A DNA stretch of 64,000 nt from Mycoplasmopsis bovis PG45 (GTDB taxonomy: Bacteria; Bacillota_I; Bacilli_A; Mycoplasmatales; Metamycoplasmataceae), in assembly GCF_000183385.1 (NCBI RefSeq), contig NC_014760.1, positions 620,001 through 684,000 of the forward strand, in the 5' to 3' direction. The translations under genes were made by a program, and so were the position numbers. Every line of letters starts with the position of its first letter. Position 1 is the first letter of the stretch. Positions 34,047 through 44,200 of the stretch are shown here, in pieces. The notes beneath the pieces are model-generated. The model was not told the DNA's origin. It did not search any database and saw nothing but the letters and a program-made list of their open reading frames with translations.

Positions 34047-35885
34047 ATGAAAAAATTTTCTTTTGTACTTTTACCAATTTTAACATTCCCGGCAATAGGT
34101 GCTGCTTGTGATAATAAGGATAAAGCTCACAAAAATCCTAATAATCAAGATCAATCTGTTAGTGAAATTCAAAAGCTAAAAGATGAGCTTCAAGATGAAA
34201 TAACTAAAGCAACTAGCAAGCGTAATCATTATCTTGGCGACTATACAGACTATGCCTTTAATCAATCTGCTAAGGTAATTCAAGAAGCTGTTTATGTTCA
34301 TCATAATGCAAAAACAGTTGAAGAAGTTAAGAAAGCTATTGAAAAATTAAAAGCGGGAATCAAAGAAATTGACGCTTACTTTGTACTTTCAAAAGAAGAA
34401 AAACAAAAACTTGCCATAAAAGATTTTAATAAATCACTATCAGCTGCCAAGGAAGCTAAAGCAAAATTAACTAAGCCAAGTGCAATTGAAGTATTAAATG
34501 ATTCAATTGCTAAAGCTGAATCAAATAAAGAAGGAGACCCACACTATTTTACAAACCTGCTAAAATGAACTTATAAATCTAAAAAAGATATTGAAGAAGC
34601 GAAAAAATTAGAAGAAAAAAGTGATAAGGAACTTTTAAAATTATATTTATCTAAAGAATCAAATATACTTAATACCTTTAACAGAGAATACAATGCTAGT
34701 GGTTCTTTTGACGAGCAAGCAGAAAAACTAAAAGAGATTTTCAAAAAAGCTAATGAAAACAAAAAAGAAGATTATAGAGATCAAGAAGTTAAGCTAAGAA
34801 AAGAAATTTCTGAGATTTTAGAGAAAATATCAAAAGAAGCTATTACTCCTTCTAAAGCTAATGAATTAGCTAAATTAGTTAAAAATGGTGAATTAATTAT
34901 TGGTGACGATTATAAGTACATATTATCAGATGCATTTGCTGACAATAAGAAAATCAAAAAAGTTACTCTTGGTAAAAAAATTGAAAAAATAGAAAGGGGG
35001 GCTTTTGATAACTCTGGAGTTGAGACTATAACTTTTAATGAAAATTTAAAATCATTAGAAGGGTTTAACAATACAAAAGTTAAAGAATTAACATTGCCTA
35101 AAAAACTAGAGAAATTTGCTGCCTTTAATAGCACTAAAATTACTAAGTTACTTCTTCCTAAGACATTAAAATCATTTGCACTAAGCAGCACATTTTTAGA
35201 AGAATTAGAATTTGAACCAGACTTTAAGTTTGACAAAGTAAGCCCTGATTCATATTATGAATCAATTGCTATTAACCAGCAATTATTGCCTTCGCTTAAT
35301 AAAATATATGTTAGCGATGGCTCTGCTAAGAAAAATCTGCTAGAAAAATTAAATAAAAATATTACAGAATCAAAAAAAATAAAACTAGGAGAAGATTACA
35401 TTAAGTTCCTAGCATATATTGTTAATGTAAAAATTGTTAAAAAGTTTGCTTCAATAACTGAAGATAAAAAGAAAAAAATTATTGAAGCACTACTTGAGTC
35501 GTCAATTAAAAAAGAAGAAACTAAAAAAACTAAGTCTGGAATTGAAAAAATTGTTGCTGATCTAAAGAGTGAAAATTTAAAGGACACATTAGAAAAAGTT
35601 CTTGATTCATATAAGTATGAAAAGATCAGTGCTAAAAATAAATTTGAAGTGTTTGATGCCGCTATAGAAATGTTAAAAGACATATTGAGAGCATATGGTT
35701 TTTATTTAAAAACTGAAACTATTAAAAACGATCCTGACCTAAAACAGTATCATCATGAAACAGGTGTTACTCCAGGAGAAATTATTAATTATTTTGACTC
35801 AGAGAAGGAAAAATATGAAAATGGTAAAAATGGAAGTGATTCAAACCAATGAGAAAATATCGTTCAAGTAAAGCCCAAAAAATAA
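34047..35885 (+). CDS. Lipoprotein with coiled-coil region and short leucine-rich block
   Basis: Predicted lipoprotein of 612 residues. The signal peptide MKKFSFVLLPILTFPAI ends at GAAC. Residues about 40-270 are charged and helical (EEVKKAIEKLKAGIKEID). Residues about 290-400 hold LRR_5-like units related to the preceding protein (IEKIERGAFDNSGVETITF, LTLPKKLEKFAAFNSTKI). The C-terminal part is helical and lysine-rich. The TGA at 35850 is Trp, so the protein runs on through QWENIVQVKPKK to TAA 35883, overlapping the next gene by 37 nt. Function unknown; probably surface-exposed. Confidence 0.85.
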
Positions 35886-37936
35886 CTCTTCTTAAATTTC
35901 TAGTTCCTGCCTTTTCATTTCTACCAATAGCTATTTCTGCGTCATGTGATAGTAGTGCGTTTAGCAGACATTCAATAACTAATAAAGTTCCTGAAGATTT
36001 AAAGTTTGATAAGTCATATTCATTTACTAACATTTCTGATGAATATAAAAATAATGAGCAACAAATAAAGGCATTTAGGCATAAAGATTCAGAAGATCTT
36101 TATGTCAATATAAATGAGTTTTTAAAAAAACTTAGTGGAATTTTTAATACTTCAGAATTAAAAATTAACAAAATTTCTGATGGTGTGTTTGAATGATCAA
36201 AAGGCGCTAATAAAGCTATATTTGATACTAAATCAAATGTAATTAAAATGAATACAACTGGAGCATTTTTCCTAGTTCGTGGTTCTTCAACTACTGATTA
36301 TTCTAGAAACATAAAAGAATTAGAACAAAAAGTTACTAGATTAGATAATGAAAAATTTAGCACACTAGACTTAGGCAAGTATGACATGAGTCTTAAAGAA
36401 ATGGACAGCAACATCTTTATGCCTTTTTCTCTTTTTAACTTGCTTTATGGCTCACAAAGTTATTACAACATCTACTTTAACAATGATAAGTTTATAGGCA
36501 CTACTGTTACTGTTAATAAAGATTCTGATCCAAAAGAGTACAACAGAATAATGACCAATAGTCGTAATAATACTAAGCAAACAGTTAAAGAAAGAACTAA
36601 TACATACAACTTCCTTAGATTCTTATTTGATAACTTTTATGGCATAAAAGAGAAATTTCTAGAAAAGAAAAAAGCTAAAGATTTTGACGAATACTTCTCG
36701 AAAACAGTCTTAAAAGACACAGGCATACTTGATCCAAATGAAGCTAATATGACTCTTAAAGAAAGAATCTTAAGCACTGATGCACTTGTTAATGGTAGAG
36801 CTTATACAGATTTTTATTACAGAGAATTAAACGAATTGCATAGCTCAATAGAATCAGGATCATACTTTCATCCTGCTGACTATAGAGCTGAGCCTTTTGG
36901 TCAGTCTTTAAGCGGAAGAGTCCATGAATTTATTCACTATCTAAATATCCTTAATAAAATTCGTCTAGGAGTTTTAGAAGGAGATAAAAATAAGTTTGTT
37001 AAATTTCATAATGACATCGCAATTATTTACTTAAATAATTTCAATGTTGCTAATGACGAAGATATCAAAAAAGAAGATGCTCATACTAAAGATAGTTATG
37101 TCTTAATGTCTAAGGCAATGAAAATGATTAAAGAGCATTCAAAGAAAAATAAGCCAATTAAAAGAATTATTTTAGACTTGTCACTCAATGGTGGTGGGGC
37201 AATTGTTGCTATGAAAAAAGTTGCTGGATTTTTATCTAGCAAAGACCAACAAATTTATACATATGAAAAGATTAATAAGATTTTAGATTATTCAAAATTT
37301 AGAGTTGATATTAATGGAGATGGCAAGTATGATAAAAACGATAATACAAATGGCTACAAGTGATACATTTTAGCAGGAGTTAATACTTTTAGTGCTGCAA
37401 ATTTATTGACCCACATTGCTAAAGAAAATAAGTTTGCTACTATATTGGGCAATAAATCTGGTGGTGGAATGTGATCTATTTTGCCACTTGTTATACCTGA
37501 TGGAACAAGCTTTAAGTTTTCATCAAATAATGCTTGAATATCATGAATTAATAAGAAAATAGAAAAGCCAAAAGACTTGCCTTACACTCAAGATGGTATT
37601 GAACCCGATATTGAAATTCCTTATTTTGCTTACTATCAATATGATGTAATTGAAGCATATTTAGAATCTAAAGAAAAAGGCGATGCTAAATACAAACAAT
37701 TTACTAGAAAAATAAAAACTAATGCTTGACAAAGAATAGCTGACAACATTGAAAAAGTTCTTAGAGGAATTAAAGACGAAGATAAAAAGGCTGAATACAC
37801 AAAAACCTTCGAAGAGAACAAGATAAAGGATTCTGATTCATTAGATGATATTGACAAGAAAATAGAAGAATTAGAAAAGCTTTTTAGATTTGTTAAGCAT
37901 CAGTGAGAATCAGAACTAGCAAGAAGTCGAAGATAA
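35849..37936 (+). CDS. S41-type peptidase lipoprotein, paralogue of the gene at 23757
   Basis: Predicted lipoprotein of 695 residues. The N-terminus is basic, then FLPIAISASC is the lipobox. The C-terminal S41-like domain shows RIILDLSLNGGGAIVA, candidate nucleophile Ser515 in NTFSAANLLTHI, ILGNKSGGGMWS and GIEPDIEIPYF. It shares several blocks with the 23757 protein, such as FNLLxxSQxYYN, LRFxFDNFYG and ELNELHxS. A C-terminal helical extension ends in ARSRR. The gene starts inside the preceding one and ends just before a terminator, closing the operon. Substrate unknown; a role in trimming surface or host proteins is conjecture. Confidence 0.85.
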
Positions 37937-37941
37937 TGCAA

Positions 37942-37970
37942 AATAAAAGCTCGCTATGAGTTTTTATTTT
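37942..37970 (+). terminator. Terminator of the riboswitch-lipoprotein operon
   Basis: AATAAAAGCTC and GAGTTTTTATT form a stem with a 5-nt loop, followed by T-rich sequence. Confidence 0.7.
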
Positions 37971-38047
37971 TACGCTTTTTTACCAAATTAGTCCTTAAAT
38001 TAGAAGCAGCGAACTAAAACTATATAATTAAAATAAAAAGGAGTTAT

Positions 38048-39487
38048 ATGGACACTATAAATATAATTTTGCTCATTTTCGCAATTGTAATTGTATTTTT
38101 ATTAATTACAATTTTAGCCTTAATTATCGTCAAAAGCAGGAGTTTAAAAAGTAATTCAAATAGTGAATTGAGTGATAGGAGTATACTTTTTATTAATGAC
38201 AAGTTTAATGAAACTAAGGAAGCTATAGGTAACAAAATTAGTCTTCTTGAGAAATACTTGATAAAAGAATTATCTGACAATAATGCTAGCTTAAATGGAA
38301 AAGTAGTTAATTTTGAAAAAAATATTAATGAATTAATAACTAAAAAAGATAGCGAAAGAATTAAAACATTTAATGACTTTAAATCGCAATTTGCAACCGA
38401 ATTAAACGATAGAATTGCTAAACTAGCTGAATGACTAAGTAATTTTGACAAACAATTTACTAAAACAGTTAGTGACAATCTAAAAGAAATTAATGAAAGC
38501 AACATAAAGTCATTTAATGAAATTAAGGCTAACATTGATAAGCACTTTGAAGACACACTCACAAAGCATATTAAAGAACAATTTGGAAACATTCAATCAC
38601 AAATGGATAAAGTTGGCAAAGAAATGGTGAAGTTTGAACAAATGCAAGCTAGTGTTGATGATTTAAACAGAACCTTCTCGAACAACAAAAAAACAGGCGA
38701 TTTTGGTGAATTTACTCTAGAACAAATTTTGGAAGAACACTATCCAAATGAAAAGAACAGATTGTGATTTAAACAATATCAAATAAATCCAGGCAAGAAT
38801 CAAGAAGCAGTCGACTTTGCTATGAAAATAAAAGTAAAGTCAGAAAGCGAAGAAATTGAACAAATTATCCCAATTGATTGTAAGTTTCCTAAAGAAAAAT
38901 GAGACCGCTATCTGGATTCTAAAAGTATAAATGACAAAGAGTGATACCTTAAAGAACTTAAAAAAGCCATTAAAGAGATGGCTCAAAGTATTAATGAAAA
39001 ATATATTAAACCAGATAAAAAGACAACTCCTTTTGCCTTAATGTATGTTCCTTCTGCAAGTGTTTATTTAACTTTAGTACAAGATATATCTTTTATTACT
39101 GAAATACAAGATAAACTAAAAGTTTATATTCAAGGCCCACAAATAATAATGGTGTTTATTTACTCATACTTATTGCAAAACAACAGTTTTCAAGTTGAAA
39201 AAAACATTGAAAAGCTAAAAGATATTTTCTTAGATGTTCAAAAGAATTACAATGCACTTCATAAAAAAGTTGTTGAAGGCTTAGATAACTTAGACAAGTC
39301 ACGTGGCAAATTTGTCTCAGTTATAAATACATCTAATAAAATATCTAAAAAAATTAATGCTACTGCAAAATCATTAGGATTTTCAAAGGTAGATGTTAAT
39401 AAAAACATAGAGAAAAAAATGGCAAAATTAGAAGGCGTTTATGATGATTCAGATTCTGCTGAAGAGTTTGCTGAAGAGAATGAATAA
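38048..39487 (+). CDS. rmuC: RmuC-family protein
   Basis: RmuC proteins are linked to limiting certain DNA rearrangements and contain a nuclease-like fold. The 479-residue protein has an N-terminal membrane anchor (INIILLIFAIVIVFLLITIL), a long coiled coil (about residues 50-210), and the conserved C-terminal domain: GDFGEFTLEQILEEHYP, EAVDFAMKIKV, IIPIDCKFPKEKW and ALMYVPSASVY. TGA encodes Trp in LAEWLSN and EKWDRY. Monocistronic, with its own terminator at 39499. The ribosome-binding site is GGAG, 5-6 nt before the ATG. Confidence 0.9.
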
Positions 39488-39498
39488 AAAAGTAAAAA

Positions 39499-39532
39499 AC
39501 AAGTGCTAATTTTTCGTTGCACTTGTTTTTAT
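39499..39532 (+). terminator. rmuC terminator
   Basis: AACAAGTGC/GCACTTGTT stem, 12-nt loop, then a T-run. Confidence 0.75.
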
Positions 39533-39551
39533 ATTCCTGTTTTATAGAACT

Positions 39552-41162
39552 TTAGGAAGTTTCCTGCTTATTATTTGATTTCTCTTTTTTAGCATTAATT
39601 TTTGCTAGTTTTTCTTGCATTTTTAGCTCTCTTTTTGCTTCTTTATCTATTTGTTTTTGTCTTATTATCTCTTGCTTTGCTATCAATTTAGCAGAAAGTA
39701 TGTTTGAATCGGCACCAATTAAACCTTCATTTTTAGCAACTAATGTGGCTACAACAGCGCCAGAAGTTACATTAACTCCTGTTCTGCCCATGTCGAATAA
39801 GCCATCTAATGAGCCAACAATTGCATAAACTGGGCCAAACCAAGCACCTAAACCTAAGCCGCTAAGCACACCAGATGTTAAAACTGTCGCGGTTCCAGGA
39901 ATACCGCTAATACCTAATGAAGCAACTAGAGTTATTAATAAGGCAAGAATAAAGAATACTGCTAATCCTTGCGAGTGAATTGAAAGCCCGGCGGTACCTG
40001 TTCATAATAAACTAGTTATAACTCCTGATTGAACTCCAGCACATCCCATCAGACCCATTGTTGTTGATAAAGGTGTAACTGTTGAAACAACGCTATCATC
40101 AAGTTTTACATCTTCTTTTAAAGTTTTCATAGACATTGGTAATGTTGCATTTGATGACTGGGTTGCAAAACCTTGAATTAAAATCTTTGCGCAATGCCTT
40201 CATCAAGCTACTACATTTACTCGGTTGATTAATAATAATAGTGTTAAAAATACTAATGAAATTGTTAGTCCTAAGTATCCTACACCTAATACCTTTCCAA
40301 TTGTTGCTAAAGCACCAATAGGTTTTGCTATCACAGATGAAGCTATCATAGACATAACAGCTAGTGGCATAATTTTCATAAATGTAGTTAGAATTGATGA
40401 AACAATTGTTCATGCACCATCCATAAAGTTTCTAATTTTTTGCATTTGCTCAGGCTTTTTCTTTGATAGTAATTTAACTGAATGTCCGAATAAAGCAGCC
40501 ATTACAATTAAAGAAATAACCATTGTGCCAGCCCATGGAGTAATTACATTACTTGGCAAGTATTCTCAGATTATAACTGGAAGTGGCTGAGTTTCCTTAG
40601 GAAGTTTTTTATCAGCAACATTATCTAAACTCAAATTAGAACCAGCGCCAATTTTTAAAGCATATCCTATTCAAAATGTAACAGCAAATGCAAAAGCTGT
40701 ATTAAGTAATAATAATGCTATACCTTTAAGCGAAATACGTCCAACATTTTTGTTGCCAGGACGCGAAACTACCCTAAAAATAGCGATAAACACTACCGGA
40801 GCAGTAAGTAATAAAATACCATTAATGAAAATATTTTTAGCTAATGATACTCATATATTTGTTTGTTCTGCTCATTTTATATAACTAGGATTCTCTTCGC
40901 GAGTTAATTCACCATTGACTTTTATTGCAGGTTTAAATTTATCAACTAAGCCAAATTCAGGAAATTTGTTTATTCCTTGAATAACTATTCCAAAAGCTAA
41001 ACCTATAACTAGTCCAATTAAAACCCGATAGATAAACTTTAGCTTAAAACGTTTAAATGTAAATCATAATCCAATCTGGATTCCTATAAATAGAATAATA
41101 GCTAAAGCAGCTTGTCAACTACTTATTGCTAAAAATCTATCTAATAAAGCATTATTACTCAT
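39552..41162 (-). CDS. Dicarboxylate/amino acid:cation symporter (DAACS family)
   Basis: Secondary transporter, probably for an acidic amino acid, dicarboxylate or cystine, driven by Na+ or H+. The 536-residue protein has about eight hydrophobic segments. DAACS landmarks are the serine-rich loop GFATQSSNATLPMSM and the C-terminal DMGRTGVNVTSGAVVATLV, where the Asp/Arg/Asn residues contact substrate in family members. It has a highly charged cytoplasmic tail of about 45 residues (KQIDKEAKRELKMQEKL). The start overlaps the stop of the upstream flavoprotein gene by 8 nt. Many Trp are TGA. Confidence 0.88.
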
Positions 41163-42504
41163 TACTCTCCTTTAAATATTTTTCTAAAGCTATATGGAAT
41201 ATGTCAACAACTCTAGAAAAAGGTGGTGAATATACTAAATCAATTTGCGATAGTGATTTATTTAATTCAATTTTGTTTCAGATTAAACTAATTAAAAAAT
41301 TAATTCTTAAAACTGAAAGGTTTGAACCATACATTTGTGCACCCAAAAGTGTGTTTGTTTTTCTGTTTATGACTAATTTTAAGGCTAATAAGGTTGGATT
41401 AGGATAATAACTAGGATGATCTTTATCCTTAATAAACACAGTTTTTACTTCATATCCTAAATCTTTAGCTACTTTTTCATTTAAGCCACACGAAGCCATT
41501 TCAGCACCGAAAGATTTAACTATTGAACTTTGTATGTGACCAGCAAATTCACTTTCAATACCTAAAATATCATCAGCAACTACTTTTGCAAATTTACGTG
41601 CAATGGTTGCTAAAGGAGTATAGCTATTTTCTTTAGTTAATTTATTAAATGAAGTAGCACAGTCCCCACAAGCATATATATTTTCAATATTTGTTCTACC
41701 GTGTCTATCCACTATTACTGCACCATTAGCAAGCATTTTAATCCCTGAATTATTTAAAAAATCAGTTGCTGGCTTAAAACCAACTGCTAATATAACCAAA
41801 TCAACTTCTATGTCTTCTTTATTTTCAAAACCAAGAATGAGAGAATTATTATTTTCTTTTATACCACTAAGTGCACAATCTTTATAAATTACTACATTAT
41901 TATTAAGTAATTCTTGTTCTAATAAGGAACTTATTTCTGTATCAAATACTTTTGATGATAGCTCTACAGATTTTTCGACCAATATGACTGTTTTATTGTA
42001 TTTTGAAACCATTTCCACAGCTTCCAAGCCAATAAATCCTGAGCCAATGATAGCTACTTTTTTGATGCTTTTATCATTTAACTTTTCTTTTAGACTCACG
42101 GCATCTTCTAAACGGGTTAGAGTAAATATATTTTTATTATTAACATTAATAAATGAAGGAACTATAGGCTTAGCACCTGTTGCTATTACTAACTTGTCAT
42201 AAGCAAGTTCATTCTCTTTGCTGTTATTAAGATAAATAACTTTTTTAGTTTCTGGATCTATCTTAATTACAGTGCTTTCAGGATGAATTGTAATATTTTG
42301 CTCAGCAAATTCATCTATAGTTCTAGCTAATAACTCATTTTCACTTACATCTTCATTAGCGACAAAATATGGTAGGCCACAAGCTCCTAATGAAACATAT
42401 TTTTCTTTTTGTAAGACAATTACTTCTGTTTCTTTTCTTAATTTTCTGATTCTGCTTGCAATAGTCATACCACTAGCTGCACCACCAATAATTACTACTT
42501 TCAT
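41155..42504 (-). CDS. CoA-disulfide reductase / NADH oxidase-like flavoprotein
   Basis: FAD- and NAD(P)H-dependent disulfide reductase-family enzyme, 449 residues. The FAD motif is VVIIGGAASGMTIASR, the redox-active residue is Cys42 in SLGACGLPYFV, the NAD motif is VAIIGSGFIGLEAVE and the second FAD motif is IYACGDCA. The C-terminus YSPPFSRVVDIFHIA resembles the Y-x-P-P-F-S segment of CoA-disulfide reductases. This and the isolated active-site Cys favour that activity over a plain NADH oxidase, without proof. The last 39 residues follow a TGA-encoded Trp at 41275. Translationally coupled to the symporter gene. Confidence 0.85.
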
Positions 42505-42639
42505 AAGTCTCCAAAATACCAAAAATGCAATTTATGACTAAATTTTAATATAAAAATGCAACTTTTGATATTTTTGTGAAAAAAATAAAAGAATAATTTT
42601 TAAAATTAGAGAAACTCTGATTAAGCTCTTAGATATGAA

Positions 42640-42661
42640 AACACACCTATTAAGGTGTGTA
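42640..42661 (-). terminator. Hairpin upstream of the flavoprotein gene
   Basis: ACACACCT/AGGTGTGT perfect stem with a 4-nt loop. On the minus strand it is followed by TTTTC only, so it is a weak terminator, possibly for transcription leaving the IS. Confidence 0.4.
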
Positions 42662-42697
42662 TCAAAATTCATTAAATGATGCATATTTGTAGTTAAC

Positions 42698-42705
42698 AAT
42701 ATACT
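42698..42705. repeat. Target-site duplication of the nested IS, left copy
   Basis: AATATACT flanks the element directly; the identical octamer is at 45718-45725 next to the other end. Confidence 0.85.
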
Positions 42706-42915
42706 AAAAAATTCCCAATTTTGGACACTATATTTTTAAAATAGACTTCAATTCTTTAATATATTTTAATGTTTCAACATCATCTCATTCTTCTCTTTTT
42801 CTAGACTTTCTCTTCTTGATTATTTTCGATAAATATCTAAAAGTTTCACTAATTGTTCTATTGTCAAGAACGCCACTATTTATAAACTAGGACAATAAAA
42901 ATAGACATTAAATTT

Positions 42916-44160
42916 TTATTTTTTACAAAACTCCACTCACAATTCATGTGGAGTTTTGTAATTAAATTTCTTGAGCATTCGCTCATTATTATACCAATCA
43001 ATGAATCTATTTAGATGACGCTCAAGTTGCTTAAGCGTCATTTTCTTAACACTTTTCTCAAAATTTTCAAACATTTCAGTTTTAAGTACTGAGAAAAAGT
43101 ATTCAATTTCTCTATTGTCAAGGGAATTACCAATTCTTGACATTGATACTTTTCCATTAAGTCTTTCAATTAACTGAAGATATTCTTTAGATGAATATTG
43201 ACTTCCGTGGTCAGAATGTATAACAAAATTTTTGGGAAAATTAACTTTTTTAATATTATCAATAACCAATGAATTATCATTGTACAAAGACAGGTTAAAA
43301 CCTAAAATTTTTTTGGTTTTATGATGAATAACAGCCGACATATATACAAAATTTTGATCAACATCTATTGGCGAAGGTATGTATGTAACATCAGTAGCAT
43401 AGATATCATTATATATACCATCATAGTCACGAGAAGCAATATTTTGAAACGTTACAGATACATTCTTAGATTCTTTTGTTCTTTTTGCTTTTCTTATTCT
43501 ACAAACTAGTCCAAGTTTTTTCATTATTCTACCTAAAGTCCTATAATTAAGCTTTATTTGTTTATTTTTGCTAATATAAGCAGCCAATCTTTCTCTGCCG
43601 AAAATGCCTCCAGTTTCTTTAAAAGCTTGAACTACAGTGTTCTCTAATTCAAGATTCTTTTCTTTAATCATTTTCAATTTTTTTAGCTTTTTATAGTATG
43701 TAGATTTTTTAATTTTAAGCAATGACATAATAACTTTATTCGATACCTTAAAGGGAAATGAATTCTTTATTTTGGTAACCGTTTCTTTAAATTTGTCCTT
43801 TTTTATCTTCTTAATTTCGTCATCTGTAGAAATTATTTTTATTATCTTTATCAAATCTTCTTTATTTAGATCATTTAAAAATTCATCTAATATTTCATCA
43901 TTTGATTTTGTCTTTTTTGGCCTGCCGGAACCTTTACCTTTTTTAGGCGATCTTCCACTCATTGATTCTATGTTCATACCTAAATTATATCTTTTATACT
44001 TATTCACTAATCTCTTTCATTGATCGTCAGAAATGTGTTCTACATTTTTTATTTTCATCATTTCATTCAAAAAACATTTTTTAGTGAGTTCCCCAGATCT
44101 ATATTTTTCGTATTTTTCAAACAAATATTTCCATTCATTAACACTTAACTGCTTAGCCAT
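42916..44160 (-). CDS. IS3-family transposase, single open frame
   Basis: Full-length DDE transposase, 414 residues. The N-terminal about 130 residues are basic and probably bind DNA. They contain GRSPKKGKGSGRPKK, followed by the helix-turn-helix-like segment FKVSNKVIMSLLKIKKSTYY. An HTH_21-like region follows (TGGIFGRERLAAYI), then the catalytic core with YATDVTYI, HSDHGSQYSS and NREIEYFFSVLK. The start at 44160 follows GGAG. Two apparent ends are TGA Trp codons; the real stop is TAA at 42916-42918. Most IS3 elements split this into two frames joined by a programmed -1 shift; here it is one frame. Confidence 0.9.
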
Positions 44161-44180
44161 TTTTATCTCCAACAAAAAAA

Positions 44181-44200
44181 CATCAGCAAATTTGCTGATG
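44181..44200 (-). terminator. Terminator guarding the IS3 transposase gene
   Basis: A perfect 20-nt palindrome (CATCAGCAAA plus its complement), with seven T following on the minus strand. It lies between the IS end and the transposase start, so it would stop transcription entering from outside the element. Confidence 0.7.

Noticed and set aside
42640-42661. Hairpin ACACACCT/AGGTGTGT as an IS end
   Set aside because: The element ends are fixed by the 26-bp inverted repeats and AATATACT duplication at 42698-42706, so this hairpin lies outside it.
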